Positions 38,210 through 47,508 of a stretch of DNA of 64,000 nucleotides are shown here, piece by piece; the stretch's first letter is position 1, and every line of letters begins with the position of its first letter. The position numbers and the translations under genes were made by a program. The DNA is from Rhizobium sp. CIAT894 (lineage in GTDB: Bacteria; Pseudomonadota; Alphaproteobacteria; Rhizobiales; Rhizobiaceae). The stretch covers positions 186,001 through 250,000 of the forward strand of contig NZ_CP020949.1 in assembly GCF_000172795.2 (NCBI RefSeq), read 5' to 3'. The notes below the pieces were generated by a model. The model saw only the letters and a program-made list of their open reading frames with translations. It was not told the DNA's origin and searched no databases.

Positions 38210-39136
38210 ATGCCAAAAATAACGGAACTGACTTTCTTCAGCGAGGGTTTAAAGCTCAAAGGTCTCCTCTACGAGCCCGACGACCTGAAACCAGGGGAGA
38301 AGCGCGCTACGGTAGTGTGCTGCCACGGGTACACCGGAATGAAGGATGTATATCTCCTTCCCGTCCCGGAACGCCTGGCCCTTCACGGCTACGTCGCTTT
38401 CGCATTTGACCACCGAGGCTTTGGAAAGAGCGACGGTGTGCGTGCTCGGCTGATACCTCCTGAGCAAGTCGAAGACATTCGCAATGCGATAACGTTCGTA
38501 TCGACGTTGCCCTCTGTGGATACCGACCGTATCGCGCTCTATGGCACATCATTTGGCGGAGGAAATGTCATCGCGGCGACCGCGACCGATGATCGCGTTC
38601 AGTGCGTTGTCTCCGTGGTCCCTGTTGGCAATGGCGAGCGTTGGATGAAAAGCTTGCGTAAACATTGGGAATGGTTGAAGTTCCAGGACGTTCTCGCGGA
38701 GGATCGTCGCCAGAGAGTGCTCACCGGCGAGTCACGCCGGGTTGACGTCACCGAGCTGATGCCCGGAGACCCCCACTCACGGCAAGTTATCCAGGAGAAG
38801 GTGAAGGCCGCCGAAACCTACACGCAGGGCTACCCTCTTGAAAACGCTGAAGCTACGATCCGCTGGCGGCCTGAGGATTTCGTTCAAGCGGTAGCTCCTC
38901 GCCCCATCCTCTTTATGCACACCGAATGCGACGGGCTCGTTCCAATTGACGAGTGCTATGCGCTGTACGCAAAGGCCCAAGAACCGAAGAAGCTTATCAC
39001 TATACCGAACGCGGACCACTATGATGTGTATCAGTTCGTAAACCCGGATGTCTTCGAGAAAGTGATCGCTGAAACCATTGCTTGGTATGACATGCACCTA
39101 AAGACGAAGGTGAAACGCATCGCAGAAGTCGCATAG
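38210..39136 (+). CDS. Alpha/beta hydrolase (YcjY/FrsA-like)
   Basis: A 308-residue hydrolase with HGYTGMKD oxyanion region, DHRGFGKSDG, nucleophile elbow GTSFGGG (S about 114), acid in ECDGLVP and the histidine in PNADHYDVY. It probably hydrolyses an ester or amide intermediate or the imported compound itself. It lies 47 bases after CoxG and 12 before the flavoprotein gene. Confidence 0.9.
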   Translation: MPKITELTFFSEGLKLKGLLYEPDDLKPGEKRATVVCCHGYTGMKDVYLLPVPERLALHGYVAFAFDHRGFGKSDGVRARLIPPEQVEDIRNAITFVSTLPSVDTDRIALYGTSFGGGNVIAATATDDRVQCVVSVVPVGNGERWMKSLRKHWEWLKFQDVLAEDRRQRVLTGESRRVDVTELMPGDPHSRQVIQEKVKAAETYTQGYPLENAEATIRWRPEDFVQAVAPRPILFMHTECDGLVPIDECYALYAKAQEPKKLITIPNADHYDVYQFVNPDVFEKVIAETIAWYDMHLKTKVKRIAEVA

Positions 39137-39148
39137 GGAGGTATTACC

Positions 39149-40015
39149 ATGGCGCTACCCGTTTTTGACTACCTCGCTCCTAAAAGTATCGAAGAGGCCT
39201 GCGCAGCACTGCAGTCCAAACCCGACACATCGAAATTGATAGCGGGGGGGCAATCCGTATTGCGCGTTATGAAATTCCGGATCATGGCCCCTGAGCTTCT
39301 AGTGGACGTGAAAGCGATACCCGGGCTGCGTTATGTTGAAGAAGAACCGGACGTCCTGCGTATCGGCGCTACTGCGACCCAGACCGACGTCTTGCGTTCG
39401 GAGATTGTTCGGACCGAATTTCCTCTATTGTTCGAGGCCATCTCGCGAATTGCAACGACAGCGGTCAGAAATACAGCAACCATCGTCGGCAACATCTGCG
39501 TGGGTCACACGGCGAGTGACCCGTCAGCAGCCTTGCTCGCGCTCGACGCAATCCTTGTTGTGGTTGGCACCACCGGTGAGCGCGTCGTGCCCATCAGCGA
39601 GTTCTTCGTCGGGCATATGACAACATCGCTGGATGCGACGGAGCTGGTTCGTGAGATCCGTATACCTCGGCGCAAGGGCAATCTGGGTATGGCCTATCTG
39701 GCTCATGCCGGGAGAGCTGCGATGGAAACCCCGCTAGTCGCGGCAGGAGCAATTCTGTCGGTCCGGGATGGGGTGTGTACGGGGGCGACCATTGCCCTGG
39801 CGGGAGCCGATGAGACCCCTATCCGCGTTGGTCGCGCGGAGGAGGCGCTTGTCGGAACCAGGATCGATGATCGCACGATTCTCCAGGCCTCGTCCATCGC
39901 AGCAGAAGACTGTTCGCCGGACACCGACGTTTACGCGTCCGGCGAATATCGTCGCAGGCTCGTTGCAGTCTACGTGCGCGACGCCCTGCGAACGGCGGCA
40001 AGTCGCGTGCAGTAA
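39149..40015 (+). CDS. Molybdenum hydroxylase FAD-binding subunit (CoxM-like)
   Basis: A 288-residue medium subunit. AGGQSVL (32-38) and the second FAD motif ATIVGNICVGHTASDPSAALLAL are conserved. It passes electrons from the iron-sulfur subunit to the final acceptor. GGGAGG is upstream. It is followed by the small and large subunits, the normal CoxMSL order. Confidence 0.94.
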   Translation: MALPVFDYLAPKSIEEACAALQSKPDTSKLIAGGQSVLRVMKFRIMAPELLVDVKAIPGLRYVEEEPDVLRIGATATQTDVLRSEIVRTEFPLLFEAISRIATTAVRNTATIVGNICVGHTASDPSAALLALDAILVVVGTTGERVVPISEFFVGHMTTSLDATELVREIRIPRRKGNLGMAYLAHAGRAAMETPLVAAGAILSVRDGVCTGATIALAGADETPIRVGRAEEALVGTRIDDRTILQASSIAAEDCSPDTDVYASGEYRRRLVAVYVRDALRTAASRVQ

Positions 40016-40035
40016 GTTGTAAGGGAGGAAAAAGA

Positions 40036-40518
40036 ATGCGTAGCCATATAGCGCTTCAGATAAACGGGCGGCGGCACACATCGGAGATCGAGCCCAACAC
40101 TCTGCTGCTCGATTTCCTCAGGTGGGAGGTCGGCCTGACCGGAACGAAGGAAGGTTGTGGCGAGGGCGTCTGTGGTTCCTGCACAGTCGATGTAGATGGG
40201 GAATTAGTCAGATCCTGTTTAACGCTTGCGGTTCAAGTTGCAGGAAAGTCAGTTACAACGATCGAAGGAATGGCAAATGGCGAGAAGTTGCACCCGCTTC
40301 AACGGAAATTCTTGGAGCATGGTGCTGTTCAGTGCGGGTTCTGTTCACCGGGCCTGATCGTTACCGCGAACGCTCTCCTGGCAGCAAATCCGAACCCCAG
40401 TGAAGCCGAGGTCCGTGACGCGCTCAGAGGTAATTTCTGTCGTTGTACCGGGTACGTTAAGATCATCGAAGCCGTTCTGGCAGCAGCAAGCGAGATGCGG
40501 AGCAACGCTCATGAATAA
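40036..40518 (+). CDS. Molybdenum hydroxylase [2Fe-2S] subunit (CoxS-like)
   Basis: A 160-residue small subunit with all eight cluster ligands: C41, C46, C49 and C61 in the plant-ferredoxin-type domain, and C100, C103, C135 and C137 in the helical domain (CGFC...CRC). It relays electrons from the molybdenum centre to FAD. Its end overlaps the large-subunit start by 8 bases. Confidence 0.96.
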   Translation: MRSHIALQINGRRHTSEIEPNTLLLDFLRWEVGLTGTKEGCGEGVCGSCTVDVDGELVRSCLTLAVQVAGKSVTTIEGMANGEKLHPLQRKFLEHGAVQCGFCSPGLIVTANALLAANPNPSEAEVRDALRGNFCRCTGYVKIIEAVLAAASEMRSNAHE

Positions 40519-42883
40519 TCCGACCGAAGAATTCAGCGTTGTTGGCAAGAACGTTATACGCGAAGAGGGTCCCGGAAAGGTCACGGGATTCGGTAAGTAT
40601 GCAATTGACATCGAGTTTCCGCGAATGCTTTGGGCGAAGGTCAAGCGGAGCACTCGGCCACATGCCAAAATTCTAAACGTGGATATCAGCCGAGCTCAGG
40701 CCCTGCCGGGTGTGCATGCGGTGGTCGTCGACAAGGACTGCCCTCAGACGCTGTTCGGCTTCGGCTGCTATGACGAACCCCTGCTTGCCAGAGATAAAGT
40801 TCGCTATATCGGAGAACCAGTGGCAGCCGTCGCTGCTGATAGCGAGGCCATTGCAGAAATGGCGTGCGACCTCATTGAGGTCGACTATGAGGATTTGCCT
40901 GCAATTTTCGATCCTTGGGAGGCGTTTGGGGCTAATCCCAAGACGCTGATTCACGAAAACCAGGCAAATTATCGGCGGGTTCCTATTGGTCCCGTTCAGT
41001 ACGACGCGAAGCACCCTAACGCATTCGGCTATTACCGTATCCGCACTGGCGAAGTCTCAAAAGGCTTCGAGGAAGCGGACGCGATCATCGAGAAGACATA
41101 CTCAAACGCGATGATGGCTCATGCGACAATGGAGCGACACAACTGCATTTCTCATTGGGGTGCGGATGACAACATTACAGTATGGTCTTCCTCCCAGGCC
41201 GCCTATCCCCTGCTCAATCAAATCAGTGAGGCCCTTGACGTCCCTCACTCGCGCATTCGCGTCATCATTCCGAAGTATGTCGGCGGCGGCTTCGGCGGAA
41301 AGATTGAGATGAAGGCTGAGGGCTTGTGCGCAGTGCTTTCGCGCGCCGCAGGTTATCGCCCAATCAAAATCGTCTACACTCGCGAGGAATCGCTTTGCTG
41401 GGCTGGAGTTCAACATCCGTTTGAAATGCGCATCAAGTCTGGCGTCCGGAAAGACGGAGTTATCACTGCGTGCGAGATGTTCGTCCTAGTCAATGGAGGA
41501 GCCTACGCGCAACACGGTTTCCTCGTGACACGCCAGGCAAGTTACGGCCCGCTCGGTTCTTATCGCTTTCCGCACTTCAAGCTCGACAATTATGTCGTCT
41601 ACACAAACAATCCTCCGGGTGTGGCGTATCGAGGCTTTGGCAACACTCAGATCCATTTCGCGCTTGAATCCCACATTGACGAGTTGGCTCATGCAATCGG
41701 CATGGACCCCTACGAAATCCGACGGAGAAACGTCCTCCACGAGAACGAGATCAACGCGGCAGGCGAGATACAACATTCCGTGGCGGGCGCGGAATTGCTC
41801 GATGAAATAAAGTCCGGTCTGGAGCGCCATGGGCCTCTTGAACGGGTTGACGGCCCCTGGCGACGCGGGAGAGGTATCGCATTTGCGAACAAGGACAGCG
41901 TCGCGCCCTCAGCCTCCTCCGCCATCGTGAAGATTCATAACGACGAAACTGTGGAAATTCGCCACAGCGCCGGCAATATCGGTCAAGGGAGCTCAACGAC
42001 TCTCATCCAGATTGCAGCGGAGTTCTTCAAGGTGACGCCGGAGCGGGTGAGGACTGCGGAGGTCGACACTTGGGTGACTCCGTACGATCAGCTAACGGGA
42101 TCAAGCCGCCTTACCTTCGCTGCCGGCAATGCCGTCTTAATGGCGTGCGAAGATGTCAAAAGACAAGTGATAAAGATGGCTTCGGAGCTCATGCAGGCAA
42201 CCCCGGAAGAGCTCGAACTGGCCGACATGAATGTCTTCGTGAGAGACAACCCCGCACGTTTGATGCGGGTCCGAGACCTCTTCCGTACCGTCTTTTTCAC
42301 GGGTTCGTTTCTTCCTGCCGGAGGCGAATTGTTAGGCAAGGCGACCTTCACGGTCCCGTCGAGCAAGATCGACCCTGAAACTGGGCATGCCGCCAATGAC
42401 GGTCTGCGTAAGATATTTTCCTTCTGTACCAGGGCGGCACAGGCGGTGGAGGTGGCAGTCAACATAGAAACGGGCCAGGTCAAGCTTGAGAAAATCGCTA
42501 TTGCGAATGATCTCGGCAAAGCGATTAACCCAATGTCATGTGAAGGGCAAATGCATGCCGCAATTTCCATGGGGCTCGGTCAGGCAATCTCGGAGGAGTT
42601 GCAGATCAGCGAGGGAAGTATCCTGAATGGCGATTTCTCATCCTATCGGTTTTTGACGGCAAAGGACGCACCTTCAAACGAGCACGTTTCTACCCACATC
42701 GTCGAGATACCCCAATTTGACGGCCCCTATCAAGCGAAAGGCTTTTCAGAAGCAACAACATCGCCGACGGCCCCAGCGATCGCCAACGCGATTTTCGACG
42801 CTGTCGGCGTGCGTCTCCGCCACATGCCCATGACACCGGAAAGGGTGCTGGAGGCGCTCGACCAGCTGAATACAGAGAATTGA
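40511..42883 (+). CDS. Molybdenum hydroxylase large subunit (xanthine dehydrogenase/CoxL-like)
   Basis: A 790-residue Mo-pterin subunit. GGGFGGKIEMKAEG is the cofactor loop. The active-site loop reads AYRGFGNTQ (about 372), not the AYRCSFR of true CO dehydrogenase, so CO is not expected. The catalytic glutamate is E747 in GFSEATTSPTAPAIANAI. Such enzymes hydroxylate N-heterocycles, purines, aromatic CoA esters or aldehydes using water. ATG 40511 is chosen over an upstream in-frame start inside the iron-sulfur gene. The substrate is unknown. Confidence 0.93.
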   Translation: MNNPTEEFSVVGKNVIREEGPGKVTGFGKYAIDIEFPRMLWAKVKRSTRPHAKILNVDISRAQALPGVHAVVVDKDCPQTLFGFGCYDEPLLARDKVRYIGEPVAAVAADSEAIAEMACDLIEVDYEDLPAIFDPWEAFGANPKTLIHENQANYRRVPIGPVQYDAKHPNAFGYYRIRTGEVSKGFEEADAIIEKTYSNAMMAHATMERHNCISHWGADDNITVWSSSQAAYPLLNQISEALDVPHSRIRVIIPKYVGGGFGGKIEMKAEGLCAVLSRAAGYRPIKIVYTREESLCWAGVQHPFEMRIKSGVRKDGVITACEMFVLVNGGAYAQHGFLVTRQASYGPLGSYRFPHFKLDNYVVYTNNPPGVAYRGFGNTQIHFALESHIDELAHAIGMDPYEIRRRNVLHENEINAAGEIQHSVAGAELLDEIKSGLERHGPLERVDGPWRRGRGIAFANKDSVAPSASSAIVKIHNDETVEIRHSAGNIGQGSSTTLIQIAAEFFKVTPERVRTAEVDTWVTPYDQLTGSSRLTFAAGNAVLMACEDVKRQVIKMASELMQATPEELELADMNVFVRDNPARLMRVRDLFRTVFFTGSFLPAGGELLGKATFTVPSSKIDPETGHAANDGLRKIFSFCTRAAQAVEVAVNIETGQVKLEKIAIANDLGKAINPMSCEGQMHAAISMGLGQAISEELQISEGSILNGDFSSYRFLTAKDAPSNEHVSTHIVEIPQFDGPYQAKGFSEATTSPTAPAIANAIFDAVGVRLRHMPMTPERVLEALDQLNTEN

Positions 42884-42905
42884 ACTGACATAACGGGAGG
42901 AAAAT

Positions 42906-44165
42906 ATGTCCAATTTTACGAAGCGAAGTGTTCTTCGCACGATGCTGCTTGGCCTGGGATTAGCCACTATTGCCCAACCAATATGGGCGCAGGATAATCC
43001 CATCAAGGTAGGAACGAGCATGGCGTTGTCGGGTCCGCTTGCCGGTGGGGGGCGCCAATCGCGACTCGCGCTGCAAATGTGGGTGGAAGACATCAACTCG
43101 AGAGGTGGTCTTCTTGGACGAAAGGTTGAGCTTATTACCTACGACGACCAGGGAAGTCCTGCCCAAAGTCCAGGCATATTCTCAAAGCTCATCGATCTAG
43201 ATCAAGTCGATCTTTTGATAGCACCCTACGGAACAGTACCGGCGGCAGCGGTAATGCCAATGATGAAGGAACGTCAGCGTCTTCTGATTGGTCAAATCGG
43301 ATTTCAAATCAACTCAAAAACTCATCATGATATGTGGTTCAACAACTCACCGTGGAGCGACGCGGATAGTTGGGTGGGCGGCTACTTCAAACTTGGCCAA
43401 AAGGTGGGCGTAAAAAAGGTCGCATTTCTAGCGGCTGATCAAGAATTTTCCCAGAATATTCTGGCAGGTGCCAAGACGCTCGCTACAAAGTCCGGCTTTG
43501 AGACTGTATATGAACAAACCTATCCCCCGACAACGGTCGATTTTTCCGCGATGATACGCGCGATCAGGGCTGCTGCCCCCGATATGGTCTTTGTTGCATC
43601 TTATCCTGCGGATTCAACGGCGATCATCCGCGCAGTTGGTGAAATTGGCATTGGTTCGTCCGTCAAACTGTTCGGCGGTGGAATGGTCGGGCTTCAATAC
43701 GAAGCAGTGATGAACACTTTAGGTTCTCAGCTAAACGGCATCGTCAACTATCACACCTACGTCCCGGAAAAAACAATGGCGTTTCCTGGCGTTCGTGAGT
43801 TCTTGGATCGCTATACCGAGAGAGCAAAGGCCGAGAACGTTGATACACTGGGTTTTTATGTAGCTCCATTTTCCTATGCCGCAGGCCAGATCCTGGAACA
43901 GGCAGTAAAGGCAACTGGCAGCGTGGATAGCGTCGAACTCGCCAAATATCTCCGTTCTAACGAGGTCCAGACCATTGTCGGCCCCATTCGCTGGAGTGCC
44001 GACGGCGAATGGGCGGAGCCGCGCGTGGTAATGATCCAATTCAGGACAATCAAGGACGGAGATGCCGAGCAATTCCGCCAGGAAGGAAAGCAGGTCGTCG
44101 TAGATCCAGACCGCTTCCGCACTGGTGACCTCATTTCGCCACTTAGCGAAGCACAACGCAATTGA
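42906..44165 (+). CDS. Branched-chain-type ABC transporter substrate-binding protein
   Basis: A 419-residue LivK-like periplasmic protein with a signal peptide (about 1-28, ending IWA). Landmarks are VGTSMALSGPLAGGGRQSRLALQMWVEDIN, DDQGSPAQSP and SADGEWAEPRVVMIQF near the C-terminus. Members of this family bind amino acids, amides, urea or aromatic compounds. It is in the same operon as the Mo-hydroxylase, which suggests it imports that enzyme's substrate. Confidence 0.93.
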   Translation: MSNFTKRSVLRTMLLGLGLATIAQPIWAQDNPIKVGTSMALSGPLAGGGRQSRLALQMWVEDINSRGGLLGRKVELITYDDQGSPAQSPGIFSKLIDLDQVDLLIAPYGTVPAAAVMPMMKERQRLLIGQIGFQINSKTHHDMWFNNSPWSDADSWVGGYFKLGQKVGVKKVAFLAADQEFSQNILAGAKTLATKSGFETVYEQTYPPTTVDFSAMIRAIRAAAPDMVFVASYPADSTAIIRAVGEIGIGSSVKLFGGGMVGLQYEAVMNTLGSQLNGIVNYHTYVPEKTMAFPGVREFLDRYTERAKAENVDTLGFYVAPFSYAAGQILEQAVKATGSVDSVELAKYLRSNEVQTIVGPIRWSADGEWAEPRVVMIQFRTIKDGDAEQFRQEGKQVVVDPDRFRTGDLISPLSEAQRN

Positions 44166-44193
44166 GCTTCGTCTGAATTAGGAGGGATGAAAA

Positions 44194-45063
44194 ATGTCAA
44201 TAGATCTTCTGCTCGAGGGATTGATCTTCGGTGTGTTTGTTGGCTGCTTCTATGCCGCGGTCAGCATTGGTCTTTCGATCGCGTTCGGACTTCTGGACGT
44301 TCCGCATATAGCGCATGCGTCGTTTCTTGTGCTTGCTGCCTATATGACGTTCCTCCTTGGATCTTACGGTATAGATCCGCTTCTGGCGGGCCTGATCATA
44401 CTGATACCGTTCTTCGCGCTTGGAGCTGTCGTCTACCGCTTCTACTACGAAGCGTTCGAGAAACGCGGTACTGATGCAGGCGTGCGTGGCATCGCGTTCT
44501 TCTTTGGGGTTGCCTTCATCGTGCAAGTTATACTTTCGTTAGTATTTGGCCTCGACCAACGCAGCGTGGGCGCGTCTTATATCGGCAGCAGTTTAGGGCT
44601 GGGGGAAATGAGAATCCCGTGGCGTTTGATTGTTGCATTACTTGTAGCGATTGGCCTTGTTGTGATTTTGAATCTCTATCTTTCAAGGACCTTCCAGGGG
44701 CGTGCCATTCGGGCGGTTGCGCAGGATCCGTGGGCTCTCAAAGTAATAGGTGCCAACCCCGTTATGACCAAGCAATGGGCGTTTGGTCTTGCCACCGCCG
44801 CAACCGCGATAGGAGGCGCGCTGCTCATAATCGTGAGCCCAGTCGAACCAAGTCTCGACAGGGTTTACATAGGCAGGACCTTTTGCGTGGTTGTTTTGGC
44901 CGGACTTGGAAGCATGAGCGGTACCCTAATCGCGGGCATAATGCTGGGGGTTATAGAGTCGCTCGTTCTCACTGCTTTTGGAGCTTCCTGGGCACCCGCG
45001 GTCGCGTTCGGATTACTGCTGCTCGTGTTGGGCCTGCGCCCTCAAGGACTTTTTGGACGATGA
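44194..45063 (+). CDS. Branched-chain-type ABC transporter permease (LivH-like)
   Basis: A 289-residue membrane protein with about eight hydrophobic segments. VSIGLSIAFGLLDVPHIAHASFL and RAVAQDPWALKVIGANP are LivH landmarks, and it ends LRPQGLFGR. GGAGGG precedes the ATG. It overlaps the LivM-like gene by 4 bases. Confidence 0.94.
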   Translation: MSIDLLLEGLIFGVFVGCFYAAVSIGLSIAFGLLDVPHIAHASFLVLAAYMTFLLGSYGIDPLLAGLIILIPFFALGAVVYRFYYEAFEKRGTDAGVRGIAFFFGVAFIVQVILSLVFGLDQRSVGASYIGSSLGLGEMRIPWRLIVALLVAIGLVVILNLYLSRTFQGRAIRAVAQDPWALKVIGANPVMTKQWAFGLATAATAIGGALLIIVSPVEPSLDRVYIGRTFCVVVLAGLGSMSGTLIAGIMLGVIESLVLTAFGASWAPAVAFGLLLLVLGLRPQGLFGR

Positions 45064-46049
45064 GAAACAACTCCACTTCATTTTGGGCCTTCGCTTTGGC
45101 GCTTCCGATCCTCGCATTTGTTTTGCCAAAAGTTGGTCTCAACGAATACTACTTCTACGTCGCTTATGTCGTACTACAGTATGTAGTACTGGCAACCGCG
45201 TGGAATATCCTGGGGGGCTACGCAGGTTATGTGAATTTCGGTACAGGGGCTTTCTTTGGGCTCGGTGCCTACACCGCGCTGGTTGCTATGAAGGCATTCG
45301 GTGCACCGCTCTTCGTACAGATCGCCGCCGCTGCAATCGTCGGCGCGTTGCTTGGAATAGGAGCCGGACTCCTAACTCTTCGGCTGAAGGGCATATTTTT
45401 TTCAATTGCCACGATAGCAGCGGCTATCGTCATCGAGACATTCATTCTCAATTGGCGCTTCGTCGGGGGTGCGTCAGGGATGCAAGTCATTCGTCCAGAG
45501 GTTCCGCTCGGCTTCGAAACCTATACGCGGCTCTTGTTTTTCGTGATGACGATACTGACCGTGGTTGCAATCATCGTCGCTCGCTATATCGAGAAATCCT
45601 GGGTGGGACGGGGTCTTCACGCACTGAGGGATGCTGAATCGGCAGCCGAATGTTCCGGAGTTCCGACCCTACGGTTAAAACTCTTAGCCTGCGCGCTCTC
45701 GGGCGCGCTCATGGCGGCTGCCGGCGCCCCCTTCCCTCTCTATACCAGTTTCATCGAACCCCATTCGACTTTCAGCTTGAACTACTCCGTTATGGCGCTT
45801 TCGATGGCTGTCGTCGGGGGCATGTCACGTTGGTGGGGACCTGTACTGGGAGCCATTTTGATAGCTAGCACCCAGCAACTCGCCGCCTCAGCCAGTCCCG
45901 AGCTTCATCTGCTTGTCGTGGGATTACTGATGGTCATTTTCGTGATCGTGGCCCCTGATGGTCTAGTAGGACTGATCCAGTGGGCGCGTAAGATGGTTGG
46001 CTCAGGAAGAAAAGAAGTCAAACTTGCGAGAGGGAGCGAGAGGGCATGA
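45060..46049 (+). CDS. Branched-chain-type ABC transporter permease (LivM-like)
   Basis: A 329-residue permease starting at the ATGA overlap with LivH, with AAGGA upstream. WNILGGYAGYVNFGTGAFFGLGAYTA and LRDAESAAECSGVPTLRLKLLAC are typical. A much longer in-frame reading starting inside LivH is rejected. It overlaps the next gene by 4 bases. Confidence 0.94.
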   Translation: MRNNSTSFWAFALALPILAFVLPKVGLNEYYFYVAYVVLQYVVLATAWNILGGYAGYVNFGTGAFFGLGAYTALVAMKAFGAPLFVQIAAAAIVGALLGIGAGLLTLRLKGIFFSIATIAAAIVIETFILNWRFVGGASGMQVIRPEVPLGFETYTRLLFFVMTILTVVAIIVARYIEKSWVGRGLHALRDAESAAECSGVPTLRLKLLACALSGALMAAAGAPFPLYTSFIEPHSTFSLNYSVMALSMAVVGGMSRWWGPVLGAILIASTQQLAASASPELHLLVVGLLMVIFVIVAPDGLVGLIQWARKMVGSGRKEVKLARGSERA

Positions 46050-46777
46050 CAACTCTCCTGAGAGTCGAGACTCTTACGAAGCGGTTCGGTGGCTTTACCG
46101 CACTGTCTGACGTCAACCTGAACGTTGCAAAAGGCGAACGGCTAGGGCTGATCGGTCCCAATGGATCTGGCAAGACAACACTGATCAACTGCATCTCCGG
46201 CGTTGTACAGATCGACCAGGGCGCGATCGCTTTCGAAAACAGGGACATTTCGGCACTTGCTGCCTATAAAAGAGCCAAGAAGGGTATTGCGCGTACCTTC
46301 CAAATACCGCGGCCATTCCATTCGATGTCTGTCATCGAGAATCTGATGGTTCCTCTCGAGTACATCGTTCACGGTCTCGTCGATGGGAGCAACCGGAACG
46401 CGGTACATGCGGAGGCTAGCGAGTTACTTCATCGTATGAGGCTGTCGGACCGCACCAACGCTCCGGCAGGCCAACTCTCTCAAGTCGAGCTGAGAAAACT
46501 CGAGCTTGCGCGGGCGGTTGCGGCCCGGCCGAGGCTGCTTATATGCGACGAGGCGATGGCTGGCCTCGCTACTAAGGAGGTCCATGAGATCCTGGATATA
46601 CTGATGGAGCTAAATGCCTCTGGTATCACAATCATCATGGTGGAACATATTCTGCAAGCCGTGATGCGTTTCTCGCAGCGGATTGTCTGTCTTACAGCGG
46701 GTCGCATCATCAGTGATGGTGCCCCTGTAGATGTTATGGCAAATCCCGAAGTACGGAGGGCCTATCTTGGAAGCTAA
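46046..46777 (+). CDS. Branched-chain-type ABC transporter ATPase (LivG-like)
   Basis: A 243-residue ATPase with Walker A GPNGSGKTT, Q-loop FQIPRPFHSMSV and Walker B LLICDEAMAGL. Its signature reads LSQVE instead of LSGGQ/LSYGQ, and Walker B has DEA where DEP is usual; both are unusual but may belong to a subfamily. It pairs with the LivF-like ATPase. Confidence 0.93.
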   Translation: MTTLLRVETLTKRFGGFTALSDVNLNVAKGERLGLIGPNGSGKTTLINCISGVVQIDQGAIAFENRDISALAAYKRAKKGIARTFQIPRPFHSMSVIENLMVPLEYIVHGLVDGSNRNAVHAEASELLHRMRLSDRTNAPAGQLSQVELRKLELARAVAARPRLLICDEAMAGLATKEVHEILDILMELNASGITIIMVEHILQAVMRFSQRIVCLTAGRIISDGAPVDVMANPEVRRAYLGS

Positions 46778-47498
46778 GATTACGGTGCGTGATCTTTACG
46801 CCGGCTACGGTGCTGTGCAGGTTCTGCACGGTTTGTCGATGGAAGTTCGGAGCGGCGAGACCGTAGCTCTATTGGGGACAAACGGAAACGGCAAGAGTAC
46901 GTTGATGAAGTGCCTGATTGGCGACGTCCGGCCGACGCATGGATCGATCACTCTTGAAATAGACGGGCGAGTAGTCGACCTGACTAAACTCCGGACGCAC
47001 GAAGTTGTGGAACTTGGCATCAGCATTGTGCCTGAGGGGCGGCGCCTTTTCCCACAGCTATCTGTTGAAGAAAACCTGCTTCTCGGGGCATATAGGAAAG
47101 CTGCCAGGCGCGATATATTGAAAAATCTCGACTTTTGCTATGGGGCCTTTCCCTTTCTCAAGGAAAGACGTCGGCAGCTCTCTGGTTCAATGTCGGGTGG
47201 CCAGCAACAGATGCTTGCCCTGGCACGTGCGATTATGTCTTCCCCAAAAATACTTCTCGTTGACGAGCCCTCGGTCGGACTTGCACCCATCATGGTGTCG
47301 CAAGCTATTTCTAAAATTCGCGAACTCAAAGATGAGTTCGGTCTGACAGTTTTGATGGCCGAGCAAAACTTTCAAGAAGCTCTGCGTGTTGCTGACAGGG
47401 GCTACGTTCTCGTGCACGGCAAGGTGGCGTTTTCCGCTGACTCGGCCGTTGAACTTCAAGACAGCGCACTAATCAGCCAGCTTTATCTTGGTGGCTGA
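46767..47498 (+). CDS. Branched-chain-type ABC transporter ATPase (LivF-like)
   Basis: A 243-residue ATPase with Walker A GTNGNGKST, signature MSGGQQQ and Walker B LLVDEPSVGLAP. The likely start is TTG 46767, inside the end of LivG, because GGAGGG lies seven bases before it and the family begins there; an ATG 36 bases upstream is the alternative. It ends the operon that starts with CoxG. Confidence 0.92.
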   Translation: MEAKITVRDLYAGYGAVQVLHGLSMEVRSGETVALLGTNGNGKSTLMKCLIGDVRPTHGSITLEIDGRVVDLTKLRTHEVVELGISIVPEGRRLFPQLSVEENLLLGAYRKAARRDILKNLDFCYGAFPFLKERRRQLSGSMSGGQQQMLALARAIMSSPKILLVDEPSVGLAPIMVSQAISKIRELKDEFGLTVLMAEQNFQEALRVADRGYVLVHGKVAFSADSAVELQDSALISQLYLGG

Positions 47499-47508
47499 AT
47501 TGCGGAAG

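Noticed and set aside
40511..42883. True aerobic CO dehydrogenase large subunit
   Set aside because: The active-site loop is AYRGFGNTQ, lacking the AYRCSFR motif that carries the copper-binding cysteine of CO dehydrogenase.
44619..45059. 147-residue upstream extension of the LivM-like permease
   Set aside because: It lies inside the LivH gene in another frame; the ATGA overlap start at 45060 fits the family.
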